In this document: in pieces, positions 5,309 through 13,417 of the stretch
Layout: each line of letters opens with the position of its first letter
How positions within the stretch are numbered: the first letter of the stretch is position 1
NCBI GenBank assembly: GCA_017860675.1
Contig: JAGDMV010000026.1
Span: 1-13,417 of the forward strand
DNA from: Chloroflexota bacterium
GTDB taxonomy: Bacteria > Chloroflexota > Limnocylindria > Limnocylindrales > CSP1-4
Direction of reading: 5' to 3'
Length of the DNA stretch: 13,417 nucleotides
Notes under the pieces: model-generated
Databases searched by the model: none
Seen by the model: the letters and a program-made list of their open reading frames with translations, nothing else
Told to the model about the DNA's origin: nothing
Made by a program: the position numbers and the translations under genes

Positions 5309-8158
5309 ATGGGGCTCGAGCGCTACCGGGCGAAGCGCGACTTCGGTCGCACGCCCGAGCCGGGAGGAGAGCGGCCCCCGGCCGCGACGGGGACGGGCGC
5401 GGCGCCGGCGGCGCGCCCAGCCACGCCCGGGGGCGCGGGGCGGTTCGTGATCGGACGCCACCGGGCCACCCGCCTCCACTACGACCTCCGCCTGGAGATC
5501 GAGGGCGTCCTTGCCAGCTGGGCCGTGCCCAAGGGCCCGTCGCTCGACCCGGAAGTCCGCCGGGCGGCGTTCCGGGTGGAGGACCACCCCCTCGAGTACA
5601 TCGACTTCGAAGGCATCATCCCGCGCGGCGAGTACGGGGCCGGCGACGCCATCGCCTGGGACTGGGGCGTGTTCGAGCCCGAGGCGGCCACGCCTGACCC
5701 GGCGGAGGCGCTTCGGGCCGGTGAGCTGAAGCTCCGGCTGCGGGGCGAGAAGGTCCGCGGCCGGTTCACCCTGGTCCGGACCGGAGGACGGGAGGACGGC
5801 AGGCCGGGCGCCCCCACCTCGCTGGGCGACGAGGAAGGCGCAGCCTGGCTGCTGATCCACAAGCGCGATCCCGACGCCGTGGCGGGCTGGGACGCCGAGG
5901 ACTACCCGGCCTCGGTGCGGACAGGGCGGACGAACGACGAGGTCGCCGCCGGGCTGGCCCCGCACTTCGAGCACGCGGCGCCCCGACCGCTGCCCACGCT
6001 CGATGTCGCGGGCGCGGCCCCGGGGGCCCAACCGGCCTTCGTCCCGCCGATGCTCGCCACCCCCGGCCGCGCTCCGTTCGACGACGCCGACTGGTTGTTC
6101 GAGCCGAAGTGGGACGGCTACCGCGTGCAGGCGGTGGTGACGGCCGGGCGGGTGCGCCTCTGGACGCGCAACCGGTCGGACGCGGCGGCCTACTTCCCGG
6201 AGCTGGCCGGGCCGCCCGACTGGATCGCTGCCGCCGAGGCGATCGTCGACGGCGAGGTCGTCGCCCTCGACGAGGATGGCAGGCCAGACTTCGGGCTGCT
6301 CCAGGCCCGCCTGGGCGGCGTCCGGGGCGGAGTGCGGCGGAGGCCGGGTGCGGGGCCATCCCCTGGCGCGCCGGCCGCGGGCGGGGCCGCTCCCCTCGTC
6401 TACGAGGTGTTCGACCTGCTCTGGTGCGAGGGCCGGTCGCTGCTCGGCGTGGCGCTGGAGGAGCGCAAGGAGCTGCTCCGGCTCGTGCTGCGCGAGCACC
6501 CGCGGGTCCGCTACGGCGGGCATGTCGAGCGGGACGGCGTCGCGTTCTTCCGGGCAGCGGCCGGGCGGGGCCTGGAGGGGGTGATGGCGAAGCTGCGGCG
6601 CAGCCGCTACGAGGCGGGCCGGCGCTCGACAGCCTGGCTCAAGCTCAAGGTGCGCCCCACCCAGGAGTTGATCGTCGGCGGCTACGTGCCCGGCCAGGGC
6701 AGCCACCGGGATCTCGGGGCGCTCATCGTCGGCGTCATGGTCGGCGGGCGGCTCCGCTATGCCGGGCGAGTCGGCAGCGGCCTCGACGCCCAGGCGCGCG
6801 CCCGCCTCCACGTGGCGCTCGAGGCGAGGGCGCGCACGACGCCGCCGTTCGAGGACGGCCCGGCTGACCTCGGCGCGACGCCCGCAGCGCGCTGGACCGA
6901 GCCCGAGCTGGTGATCCGGGCCGAGATCGGCGGCTGGTCGCGGGAGGGGATCGTCCGCCAGGCTACGTTCGCCGGCGAGGCACCGGACGTCGATCCGGCG
7001 ACGGTCGAGCGCCAGGACGCGGTCGGGCCGGAGGCGGCAGAGCGGGCGCTGGCCCGGGCGGCGCGGGCATCCCGGGGTGCCCCCGTCCCGGCCAGGCAGG
7101 CGGCCACGCCGGCGCGGGACCACGACTCCGGTTCTCCCCTGCCCGCCATCCCGGGGCCCTCGGCCGACGAGCTGGCCGAGCTGGATTCCCTGCCCGGGCG
7201 CGGCGGGACATGGCACATCGGCGGGCACGACGTGGCTCTCACCAACCTCGACAAGATCCTGGCACCCACGGCCGGCGGGCATTCCCCCGCGGCCGACGGG
7301 CATTCCCCCGCGGCCGACGGGCATTCGCCCGCGGACGGCTCCCCGATCAGGAAGCGCGACCTCGTCCGTTACTTCGTCGAGGTCGCCCCCGTGCTCCTCC
7401 CCCACCTCGCCGGCCGGGCCCTCAACCTGACCCGCTTCCCGGACGGGATCGAGGGGGAGCAGTTCTGGCAGAAGGCCCTGCCCGGTCACGCCCCGGTCTG
7501 GCTGGCGCGCTGGCGCGAGCCCGACCCGCCGGATCGCCGCGCTCACACCTACCTGGTGGCCGACGGCCCGGCGACGCTCGCCTGGCTCGGCAACCAGGCC
7601 GCCATCGAGCTCCATCCCTGGACGTCGCCCACCGCGGCGCCCGATCGTCCGCTCTTCGCCCTGTTCGACATCGACCCGGGCGAGGCGACCACCTGGGAGG
7701 AGACGCTGGTGCTCGCCCGGCTGGTCCGCCGCGCCCTCGAGCACCTCGGGGTCGTCGGGACGCCCAAGGTCACCGGCAAGCGCGGCCTGCAGGTCTTCGT
7801 GCCCGTCGCGCCGCGCTACTCGTTCGCCGACACCCAGGCCTGGGTGGAGGGCGTCTCGCGTGCCGTCGGAGGGGCCGTGCCCGATCTCGTCAGCTGGGAG
7901 TGGGCGAAGGACCGGCGTGGCGGCCGCGCCCGCCTCGACTACACCCAGAACTGGCGCAACCGCACGCTCGTGGCGCCCTACTCGCCGCGCGCGATGCCCG
8001 GCCTGCCGGTCTCGGCCCCGATCGACTGGGACGAGCTGGACGACCGGTCGCTGCGACCCGACCGCTGGACGATCCGGACGGTCGTCGAGCGGATCCGGGC
8101 CCGCGGCGACCTGTTCGCCGGCGCCCTTGGACCGGGCCAGGAGCTGCCGCGGCTCTGA
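5309..8158 (+). CDS. ligD: LigD, multifunctional NHEJ ligase (phosphoesterase-ligase-polymerase)
   Basis: A 949-aa protein that processes and seals Ku-bound ends, with domain order PE-LIG-POL as in Pseudomonas. PE (about 1-200): H51, H57, D59, R61, H93 and Y97 match the Pseudomonas active-site residues at a constant offset of nine. LIG (about 243-555): EPKWDG with the AMP-accepting K267, DGE (E316), EGVMAK (K428), WLKLK, then an OB-fold. POL (about 630-935): HPW (H769), FDIDP (D787, D789) and LDYTQN (D877), the two-metal aspartates of an archaeo-eukaryotic primase-type polymerase. Q828 stands where many LigD proteins have histidine. Insertions are a Gly/Arg/Pro-rich loop (about 337-361) inside LIG and a tandem repeat (656-676) in POL. 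ATG 5309, 11 nt after the pseudoligase, fits the family opening (LERYRAKRDF..TPEP), though no clear Shine-Dalgarno is seen. Confidence 0.96.
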   Translation: MGLERYRAKRDFGRTPEPGGERPPAATGTGAAPAARPATPGGAGRFVIGRHRATRLHYDLRLEIEGVLASWAVPKGPSLDPEVRRAAFRVEDHPLEYIDFEGIIPRGEYGAGDAIAWDWGVFEPEAATPDPAEALRAGELKLRLRGEKVRGRFTLVRTGGREDGRPGAPTSLGDEEGAAWLLIHKRDPDAVAGWDAEDYPASVRTGRTNDEVAAGLAPHFEHAAPRPLPTLDVAGAAPGAQPAFVPPMLATPGRAPFDDADWLFEPKWDGYRVQAVVTAGRVRLWTRNRSDAAAYFPELAGPPDWIAAAEAIVDGEVVALDEDGRPDFGLLQARLGGVRGGVRRRPGAGPSPGAPAAGGAAPLVYEVFDLLWCEGRSLLGVALEERKELLRLVLREHPRVRYGGHVERDGVAFFRAAAGRGLEGVMAKLRRSRYEAGRRSTAWLKLKVRPTQELIVGGYVPGQGSHRDLGALIVGVMVGGRLRYAGRVGSGLDAQARARLHVALEARARTTPPFEDGPADLGATPAARWTEPELVIRAEIGGWSREGIVRQATFAGEAPDVDPATVERQDAVGPEAAERALARAARASRGAPVPARQAATPARDHDSGSPLPAIPGPSADELAELDSLPGRGGTWHIGGHDVALTNLDKILAPTAGGHSPAADGHSPAADGHSPADGSPIRKRDLVRYFVEVAPVLLPHLAGRALNLTRFPDGIEGEQFWQKALPGHAPVWLARWREPDPPDRRAHTYLVADGPATLAWLGNQAAIELHPWTSPTAAPDRPLFALFDIDPGEATTWEETLVLARLVRRALEHLGVVGTPKVTGKRGLQVFVPVAPRYSFADTQAWVEGVSRAVGGAVPDLVSWEWAKDRRGGRARLDYTQNWRNRTLVAPYSPRAMPGLPVSAPIDWDELDDRSLRPDRWTIRTVVERIRARGDLFAGALGPGQELPRL
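7274..7336 (+). repeat. three-copy 21-bp tandem repeat inside ligD
   Basis: Three in-phase copies of a 21-bp unit lie at 7274-7294, 7295-7315 and 7316-7336. The first two differ at one position and the third carries two further changes. Each encodes (G/D)GHSPA(A/D), giving LigD residues 656-676. The unit is a multiple of three and keeps the frame. It sits between LDKILAP and RKRDLVRYF, a point where the polymerase domain usually has only a short turn, so the repeat looks like a recent slippage expansion in a surface loop. Confidence 0.95.
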
Positions 8159-8164
8159 ACTGGC

Positions 8165-8182
8165 CACGGCTCCGCCGCCGTG
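8165..8182 (+). terminator. weak hairpin after ligD, possible terminator
   Basis: CACGGC at 8165-8170 can pair with GCCGTG at 8177-8182 around a six-base loop, seven bases after the ligD stop. Only two T residues follow, so an intrinsic terminator is doubtful. The 107-nt gap (8159-8265) shows no convincing -35/-10 pair. Its last 20 bases are locally A-rich, and there is no Shine-Dalgarno before the ATG at 8266, so a promoter close to the start with a very short leader is conceivable. Confidence 0.2.
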
Positions 8183-8265
8183 TTCCCGCCCGTGGGACGG
8201 TCGGCCCCCGCTCCGGTGCCGAAGGACCCTGCCTGCTGGAACGCCCCACAAACGAAACTTGCGGC

Positions 8266-8741
8266 ATGGAGGACCAGACCGCGCTTCTTGCCGAGTTGAA
8301 CGCCAGCTGGTTCGCCTCCGGCCTCGAGCCGGAGACGGCAATGCGCCTCGCCGGACTTGCTCGCTCGTACAGCGCCGAGCCCGGCCAGGAGCTGTTCCGC
8401 GAAGGAGATCCCTCTGAGCTCTTCGGGGTCGTCATCCGGGGCCGCATCGCGCTCCGGACGCTCGTCCCCGAACGGGGGCCGATCACCATCCTGACCATCG
8501 AGCCAGGCGACGTGTTCGGCTGGTCGACCGTCGTGCCACCCTACCGTTCGACGTCGTCTGCCACCGCGATCGAACCCCTCGAGGCGATCGTCTTCGACGC
8601 CGCCGGCATCCGCGCCGCGATGCGCTCCGACTGCCAGCTGGCGCTGGCGCTGTACCCGCGCATCATGGTGGCCGTCTCGCGCCGTCTCAACGCGACCCGC
8701 CTCCAGCTGCTCGATCTCTTCGCCGCCGAACAGGTGAAGAC

Positions 8742-8748
<7 letters not shown>
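8266..8748 (+). CDS. Stand-alone cyclic-nucleotide-binding-like (Crp/Fnr sensor) domain protein without HTH
   Basis: A 160-aa protein made of a cNMP-binding-type beta-roll (about residues 20-112) and a C-terminal helical segment (about 122-160) resembling the Crp dimerisation helix. It ends there, without the winged-helix DNA-binding domain of Crp/Fnr regulators. Typical beta-roll landmarks are GQELFREGDPSELFGVVIRG and EPGDVFGWSTVVPPYRSTSSATA. In the phosphate-binding cassette the arginine is kept (R94) but the ribose-contacting glutamate of Crp is a tryptophan (FGW, W86), so cAMP may not be the ligand. It has no set of cysteines suited to an Fnr-type cluster. Its last seven bases overlap the start of hyhBG, so it is translationally coupled to the group 3b hydrogenase. 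I infer a regulatory or accessory role for that enzyme rather than direct DNA binding. Similar genes accompany other group 3b clusters, from memory. Confidence 0.8.
8732..8737 (+). promoter_or_regulatory. ribosome binding site for hyhBG inside the cNMP-domain gene
   Basis: AGGTGA lies four bases before ATG 8742, inside the last codons of the upstream gene. It supports that ATG as the start and supports translational coupling across the 7-nt overlap. Confidence 0.6.
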
Positions 8749-10729
<1,981 letters not shown>

Positions 10730-10730
<1 letters not shown>

Positions 10731-11587
10731 TGCAGCACGGCCAGGTCGGCGCCCATCCGCGCGTCGGCGTCGTCAAGTTCGCGTCCTGCGACGGCTGCCA
10801 GCTGACGATCCTCAACCTCGAGGACGAGCTGCTGTCGGTCGTCGAGCACTTCGACATCATCGACTTCCCCGAGGCGACCTCGGCCCGCTCGGCCGGCCCC
10901 TACGACGTCCTGTTCGTCGAGGGCTCGGTCAGCGAGCCGGCCCACCTGGAGCGCATCGTCGAGCTGCGCAAGCGCTGCCGCACGCTGGTGACGATCGGCG
11001 CCTGCGCCACCGCCGGTGGGATCCAGGCGCTCCGCAACTGGGGCGACCACGATGCCTTCCGGGCATCGGTCTACGCCCACCCCGAGTACATCCACACCCT
11101 GGCCAAGTCGACGCCCATCGCCGACCACGTCCAGGTCGACGCGGAGCTGCGCGGCTGCCCGATCGACCCCGGCCAGCTGGTCGAGCTGCTCACGGCGCTC
11201 GTCACGGGCCGCCGGCCGCAGCTGATCGACGAGGCGGTGTGCATGGAGTGCAAGCGCCGCGGCGTCGTCTGCGTGATGGTCGGCAAGGGCATCCCCTGCC
11301 TCGGCCAGGTCACCCAGACCGGCTGCGGGGCGATCTGCCCGCGCTTCGGCCGCGGCTGCTACGGCTGCTTCGGTCCACGCGAGCAGGCGAACGCCGCCGG
11401 CCTGGCCCGCTACTTCGAGGCGGTCGGCGATCGGACGACCGAGGACGTGGGCCGGCTCTTCGCCGGTTTCACCGCCTACTCGGAGCCGTTCCGGAGCATG
11501 GTTTCCGACCTCGGCGGGACGAGGTGGGCACGAGGCGAGGGCGCCGTCGAGGCTGCCCCGGCGGGAGGCGGCGATGCACGGAACTGA
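10730..11587 (+). CDS. hyhS: HyhS, small (delta) subunit of group 3b [NiFe]-hydrogenase
   Basis: A 285-aa small subunit forming the iron-sulfur relay between the NiFe site and HyhBG. The proximal cluster ligands are C20 and C23 (ASCDGCQLTIL), C92 (GACATAGG) and C143 (RGCPIDP). Further cysteines for medial and distal clusters are C171, C174, C181, C190, C199, C203, C210 and C213, within VCMECKRRG, GIPCLGQVT, TGCGAICP and GCYGCFGP. This pattern is typical of group 3b and 3c small subunits, and no Tat signal is present. The ATG at 10730 shares one base with the hyhBG stop (TGATG); GGGAGGG at 10717-10723 is six bases upstream. The last 14 bases overlap hyhL, and the C-terminus (about 265-285) is a Gly/Ala-rich tail containing the hyhL ribosome site. 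Confidence 0.95.
11563..11568 (+). promoter_or_regulatory. ribosome binding site for hyhL inside hyhS
   Basis: GGGAGG lies five bases before ATG 11574. It fixes the hyhL start 14 bases before the hyhS stop and indicates coupled translation of the two hydrogenase-core subunits. Confidence 0.7.
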
Positions 11588-12899
11588 GGTCCCGAAGGGG
11601 GCCGACGAGCGCCTGTACGAGGTGACCGAGCTCACCCGCGTCGAGGGCGAGGGCTCGCTCCGCCTGCGGGTCCGCGACGGCAAGGTCGTGGAGGCAAGCC
11701 TGGGCATCTTCGAGACGCCCCGCTACTTCGAGCAGATCGTGGTCGGGCGCACGCCCGACGAGGTCATCGACATCGTCGCCCGCATCTGCGGCATCTGCCC
11801 GATCGCCTACCAGATGAGCGCGGTCCACGCCTTCGAGGACCTGTTCGGGGTCGCCATCGACCCGGCGGTCCGGGCGCTGCGCCGGCTCCTCTACTGCGGC
11901 GAGTGGATCGAGAGCCACGCGCTCCACATCTACCTGCTGCACGCGCCCGACTTCCTCGGCTACGAGAGTGCCATCGCCATGGCCGCGGACCACCGCGAGA
12001 CCGTGGAGAAGGCGCTGCGGATGAAGAAGGCGGGCAACCACCTGATCGGCATCCTGGGCGGGCGGTCGGTCCACCCGGTGAGCGTGCGGGTGGGCGGCTT
12101 CTCGCGGGTGCCGCGCCGGCGCGAACTCGAGGCGCACCGGCCGGCGCTGGCCGAGAGCCTGGAGCTGGCGAAGGAGACGGTCCGCCTCACCGCCTCGCTG
12201 CCGATGCCGGCCTTCGCCCGGGAGCCGCGGGTGGTTTCGCTCCGCCACCCCGACGAGTACCCCTACAACGACGGTCGCATCGTCAGCTCCGACGGCCTCG
12301 ACCTGCGCCCGTCCGACTGGGGCGAGGCGTTCGAGGAGTCCCACGTCGAGCGCAGCAACGCCCTCCATGCGCGGGCGAAGGACGGGAAGGGCGTCTACCT
12401 CGTGGGGCCGGCCGCCAGGGTCGTCCTCGCCGCCGACCAGCTCCACCCGGTCGCTCGGGAGCTGCTGGCCGAGACGGGCATGGCCGAGCTGATCCGGACC
12501 AACATCTACGCCTCCATCGTGGCCCGCGCGGTGGAGCTCGTGCACGCCCTGGCCGAGGCCATCGACATCATCGACGCCTACCGGCCCCCGGCAGAGCCGA
12601 TGGTTGCCTGGACCAGCCGGCCGGGCGTCGGCGCCTGGGCGACCGAGGCCCCCCGGGGGCTCCTGTTCCACCGCTACGAGGTCGACGAGCGGGGCCGGGT
12701 CGCCGCGGCCCAGATCGTCCCGCCCACGAGCCAGAACCAGGCGGCCATCGAGCGGGACCTGGTGGTGGCGGCGCCGAACGTCATCGACCTGCCCCAGGCC
12801 GAGGCGACGGTCCGTCTGGAGCAGATGATCCGCAGCTACGACCCCTGCATCTCGTGCGCCACCCACTTCCTCGACCTGCGGATCGAGGAGGAGGACTGA
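11574..12899 (+). CDS. hyhL: HyhL, large (alpha, NiFe active-site) subunit of group 3b hydrogenase
   Basis: A 441-aa catalytic subunit of a cytoplasmic bidirectional hydrogenase; Pyrococcus relatives also reduce sulfur. The L1 motif RICGICPIAYQMS gives C72 and C75, with tyrosine where HoxH has the L1 histidine, a feature usual in group 3b. The L2 motif YDPCISCATH gives C425 and C428. After H431 a 10-residue acidic tail (FLDLRIEEED) remains, much shorter than the HoxH tail, and would be removed by a dedicated protease. The N-terminus has the usual TELTRVEGEGSL. The partners in order are HyhBG and HyhS. The gene ends within a purine-rich GAGGAGGAGG stretch that may serve as the ribosome site of the next gene. 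Confidence 0.96.
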   Translation: MHGTEVPKGADERLYEVTELTRVEGEGSLRLRVRDGKVVEASLGIFETPRYFEQIVVGRTPDEVIDIVARICGICPIAYQMSAVHAFEDLFGVAIDPAVRALRRLLYCGEWIESHALHIYLLHAPDFLGYESAIAMAADHRETVEKALRMKKAGNHLIGILGGRSVHPVSVRVGGFSRVPRRRELEAHRPALAESLELAKETVRLTASLPMPAFAREPRVVSLRHPDEYPYNDGRIVSSDGLDLRPSDWGEAFEESHVERSNALHARAKDGKGVYLVGPAARVVLAADQLHPVARELLAETGMAELIRTNIYASIVARAVELVHALAEAIDIIDAYRPPAEPMVAWTSRPGVGAWATEAPRGLLFHRYEVDERGRVAAAQIVPPTSQNQAAIERDLVVAAPNVIDLPQAEATVRLEQMIRSYDPCISCATHFLDLRIEEED

Positions 12900-13417
12900 C
12901 GCCGGACGCCCGGGGCTATCTTCGCGGAGGCCGGGCTCGCCGGGATCGCGCACCGGGGGCGGAACGGCGGCCGGAGCCGCAGGATCAGGCGCCTGCGCAA
13001 CGCGCCGAGGGCAGGCCGCTCCGGCGCGTCCCGGTCTTCGTCTGCGGCGAGCCCGCCCGTGGCGACGACGCTGCCGGCTTCGCCGCGGTCGCGCTGCTGC
13101 CGGCGGAGGTGCTCGACAGGTCCGAGGTGATCCTGGCCGGTCAGCTCGACGTCCAGCTGCTGCTGGACCTCCCGGCCGATGGTCCGTGCGTCGTGGTCGA
13201 CGCCGTGGCCGGAATCCACCCGGGGGAGCTCTTCGTCCGGCCGCTCGCGGAGATCGTCGGGGCGGCACGGGACAGGTCCGAGGCCGGCTGCACGCCCAGC
13301 CTTCGGTCGTCGCACGAGCTGCCGCTCGAGCAGGTCCTGGCCCTGGCGGCGCTGCTGCGCGCCACGCCGCCGGCCGGCACGTTCGTCGGGATCGGCGGCT
13401 CCAGCTTCGACTTCGGG
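12854..13417 (+). CDS. Hydrogenase maturation protease, probably for HyhL (3' partial, start uncertain)
   Basis: An open frame that continues past the window end. From 13034 it encodes a protease-like core: VFVCGEPARGDDAAG (acidic pair at codons 13064 and 13067), VVVDAVAG (Asp codon 13199), SSHELPLEQVLALAALL (His codon 13313), then a glycine-rich VGIGGSS. These match the order of the nickel-contacting residues in the HyaD/HybD peptidase family, so it probably trims the HyhL tail. The start is unclear. No ATG, GTG or TTG lies in frame between 12857 and the core. The nearest canonical codon is GTG 12854, which has no Shine-Dalgarno and would overlap hyhL by 46 bases. CTG 12896 overlaps the hyhL stop as CTGA and has GAGGAGGA just upstream. 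Either choice leaves an Arg/Pro/Ala-rich extension of about 46-60 residues before the core that I do not recognise in the family. Confidence 0.75.
   Translation, partial: MRHPLPRPADRGGGLTPDARGYLRGGRARRDRAPGAERRPEPQDQAPAQRAEGRPLRRVPVFVCGEPARGDDAAGFAAVALLPAEVLDRSEVILAGQLDVQLLLDLPADGPCVVVDAVAGIHPGELFVRPLAEIVGAARDRSEAGCTPSLRSSHELPLEQVLALAALLRATPPAGTFVGIGGSSFDFG
12885..12893 (+). promoter_or_regulatory. purine-rich Shine-Dalgarno-like stretch at the end of hyhL
   Basis: GAGGAGGAG lies three to five bases before CTG 12896, which forms a CTGA overlap with the hyhL stop. This parallels the ATGA and GTGA overlaps earlier in the window and is the main argument for a non-ATG start of the last gene. The same bases encode the acidic IEEED tail of HyhL, so their purine richness may instead be a coding effect. 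Confidence 0.35.

Noticed and set aside
7274..7336. CRISPR-like or regulatory repeat array
   Set aside because: The units are directly adjacent without spacers and in frame within ligD, so it is a coding tandem repeat.
4712..8341. 1209-codon open frame on the minus strand opposite the pseudoligase and ligD
   Set aside because: It is Arg/Gly/Pro/Ala-rich, shows no domain motif, and lies opposite well-supported conserved genes; long antisense frames are expected at this GC content.
12896..12922. Promoter for the last gene (CTGACG, 15 bases, TATCTT)
   Set aside because: The -35 match and spacing are poor, the bases overlap the hyhL stop, and the gene fits better as part of the hyh operon.
11469..13268. 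599-codon minus-strand frame opposite hyhL and the terminal protease
   Set aside because: No recognisable domain; HyhL motifs on the + strand explain this region.

Overview
This is a GC-rich bacterial window with every supported gene on the + strand and almost no spacing between genes. It holds three blocks: the end of a group 3d (Hox-type, NAD-linked) [NiFe]-hydrogenase operon, a non-homologous end-joining (NHEJ) DNA-repair cassette, and a group 3b (sulfhydrogenase-type, probably NADP-linked) [NiFe]-hydrogenase operon. The high GC content, the two bidirectional cytoplasmic hydrogenases and the PE-LIG-POL domain order of LigD would suit an uncultured soil or sediment lineage such as a high-GC Chloroflexota. 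That assignment is a guess, and an actinobacterium is not excluded.

Layout. Positions 1-3524 carry the 3' end of hoxF, then hoxU, hoxY, hoxH and the maturation protease hoxW, mostly joined by overlapping stop/start codons. Together they encode most of a diaphorase-hydrogenase that couples H2 to NAD(H). A 93-nt gap leads to positions 3618-8158: ku, a short gene for a ligase-like nucleotidyltransferase domain whose catalytic lysine and other motif residues are lost, and ligD (phosphoesterase-ligase-polymerase, 949 aa). A 107-nt gap leads to positions 8266-13417: a stand-alone cyclic-nucleotide-binding-like domain protein with no DNA-binding domain, a fused beta/gamma electron-transfer subunit, the small subunit, the large subunit, and a second maturation protease that runs off the window.

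How they work together. HoxY/HoxH split or make H2 and HoxU/HoxF pass the electrons to NAD+. HoxW trims the HoxH C-terminus after nickel insertion. In the second operon HyhL/HyhS is the hydrogen-active dimer. The fused HyhBG protein carries electrons through iron-sulfur clusters to FAD and a nicotinamide nucleotide, and the last gene probably trims HyhL. Ku binds broken DNA ends and recruits LigD, which cleans, fills and seals them. The most unusual items are the catalytically dead ligase paralogue between ku and ligD, the HTH-less cNMP-like protein translationally coupled to the group 3b hydrogenase, the HyhB-HyhG fusion, and a terminal protease gene without an obvious ATG/GTG/TTG start next to its conserved domain. 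No RNA genes, insertion sequences, CRISPR arrays or origins were seen, and no gene-free stretch exceeds 107 nt.
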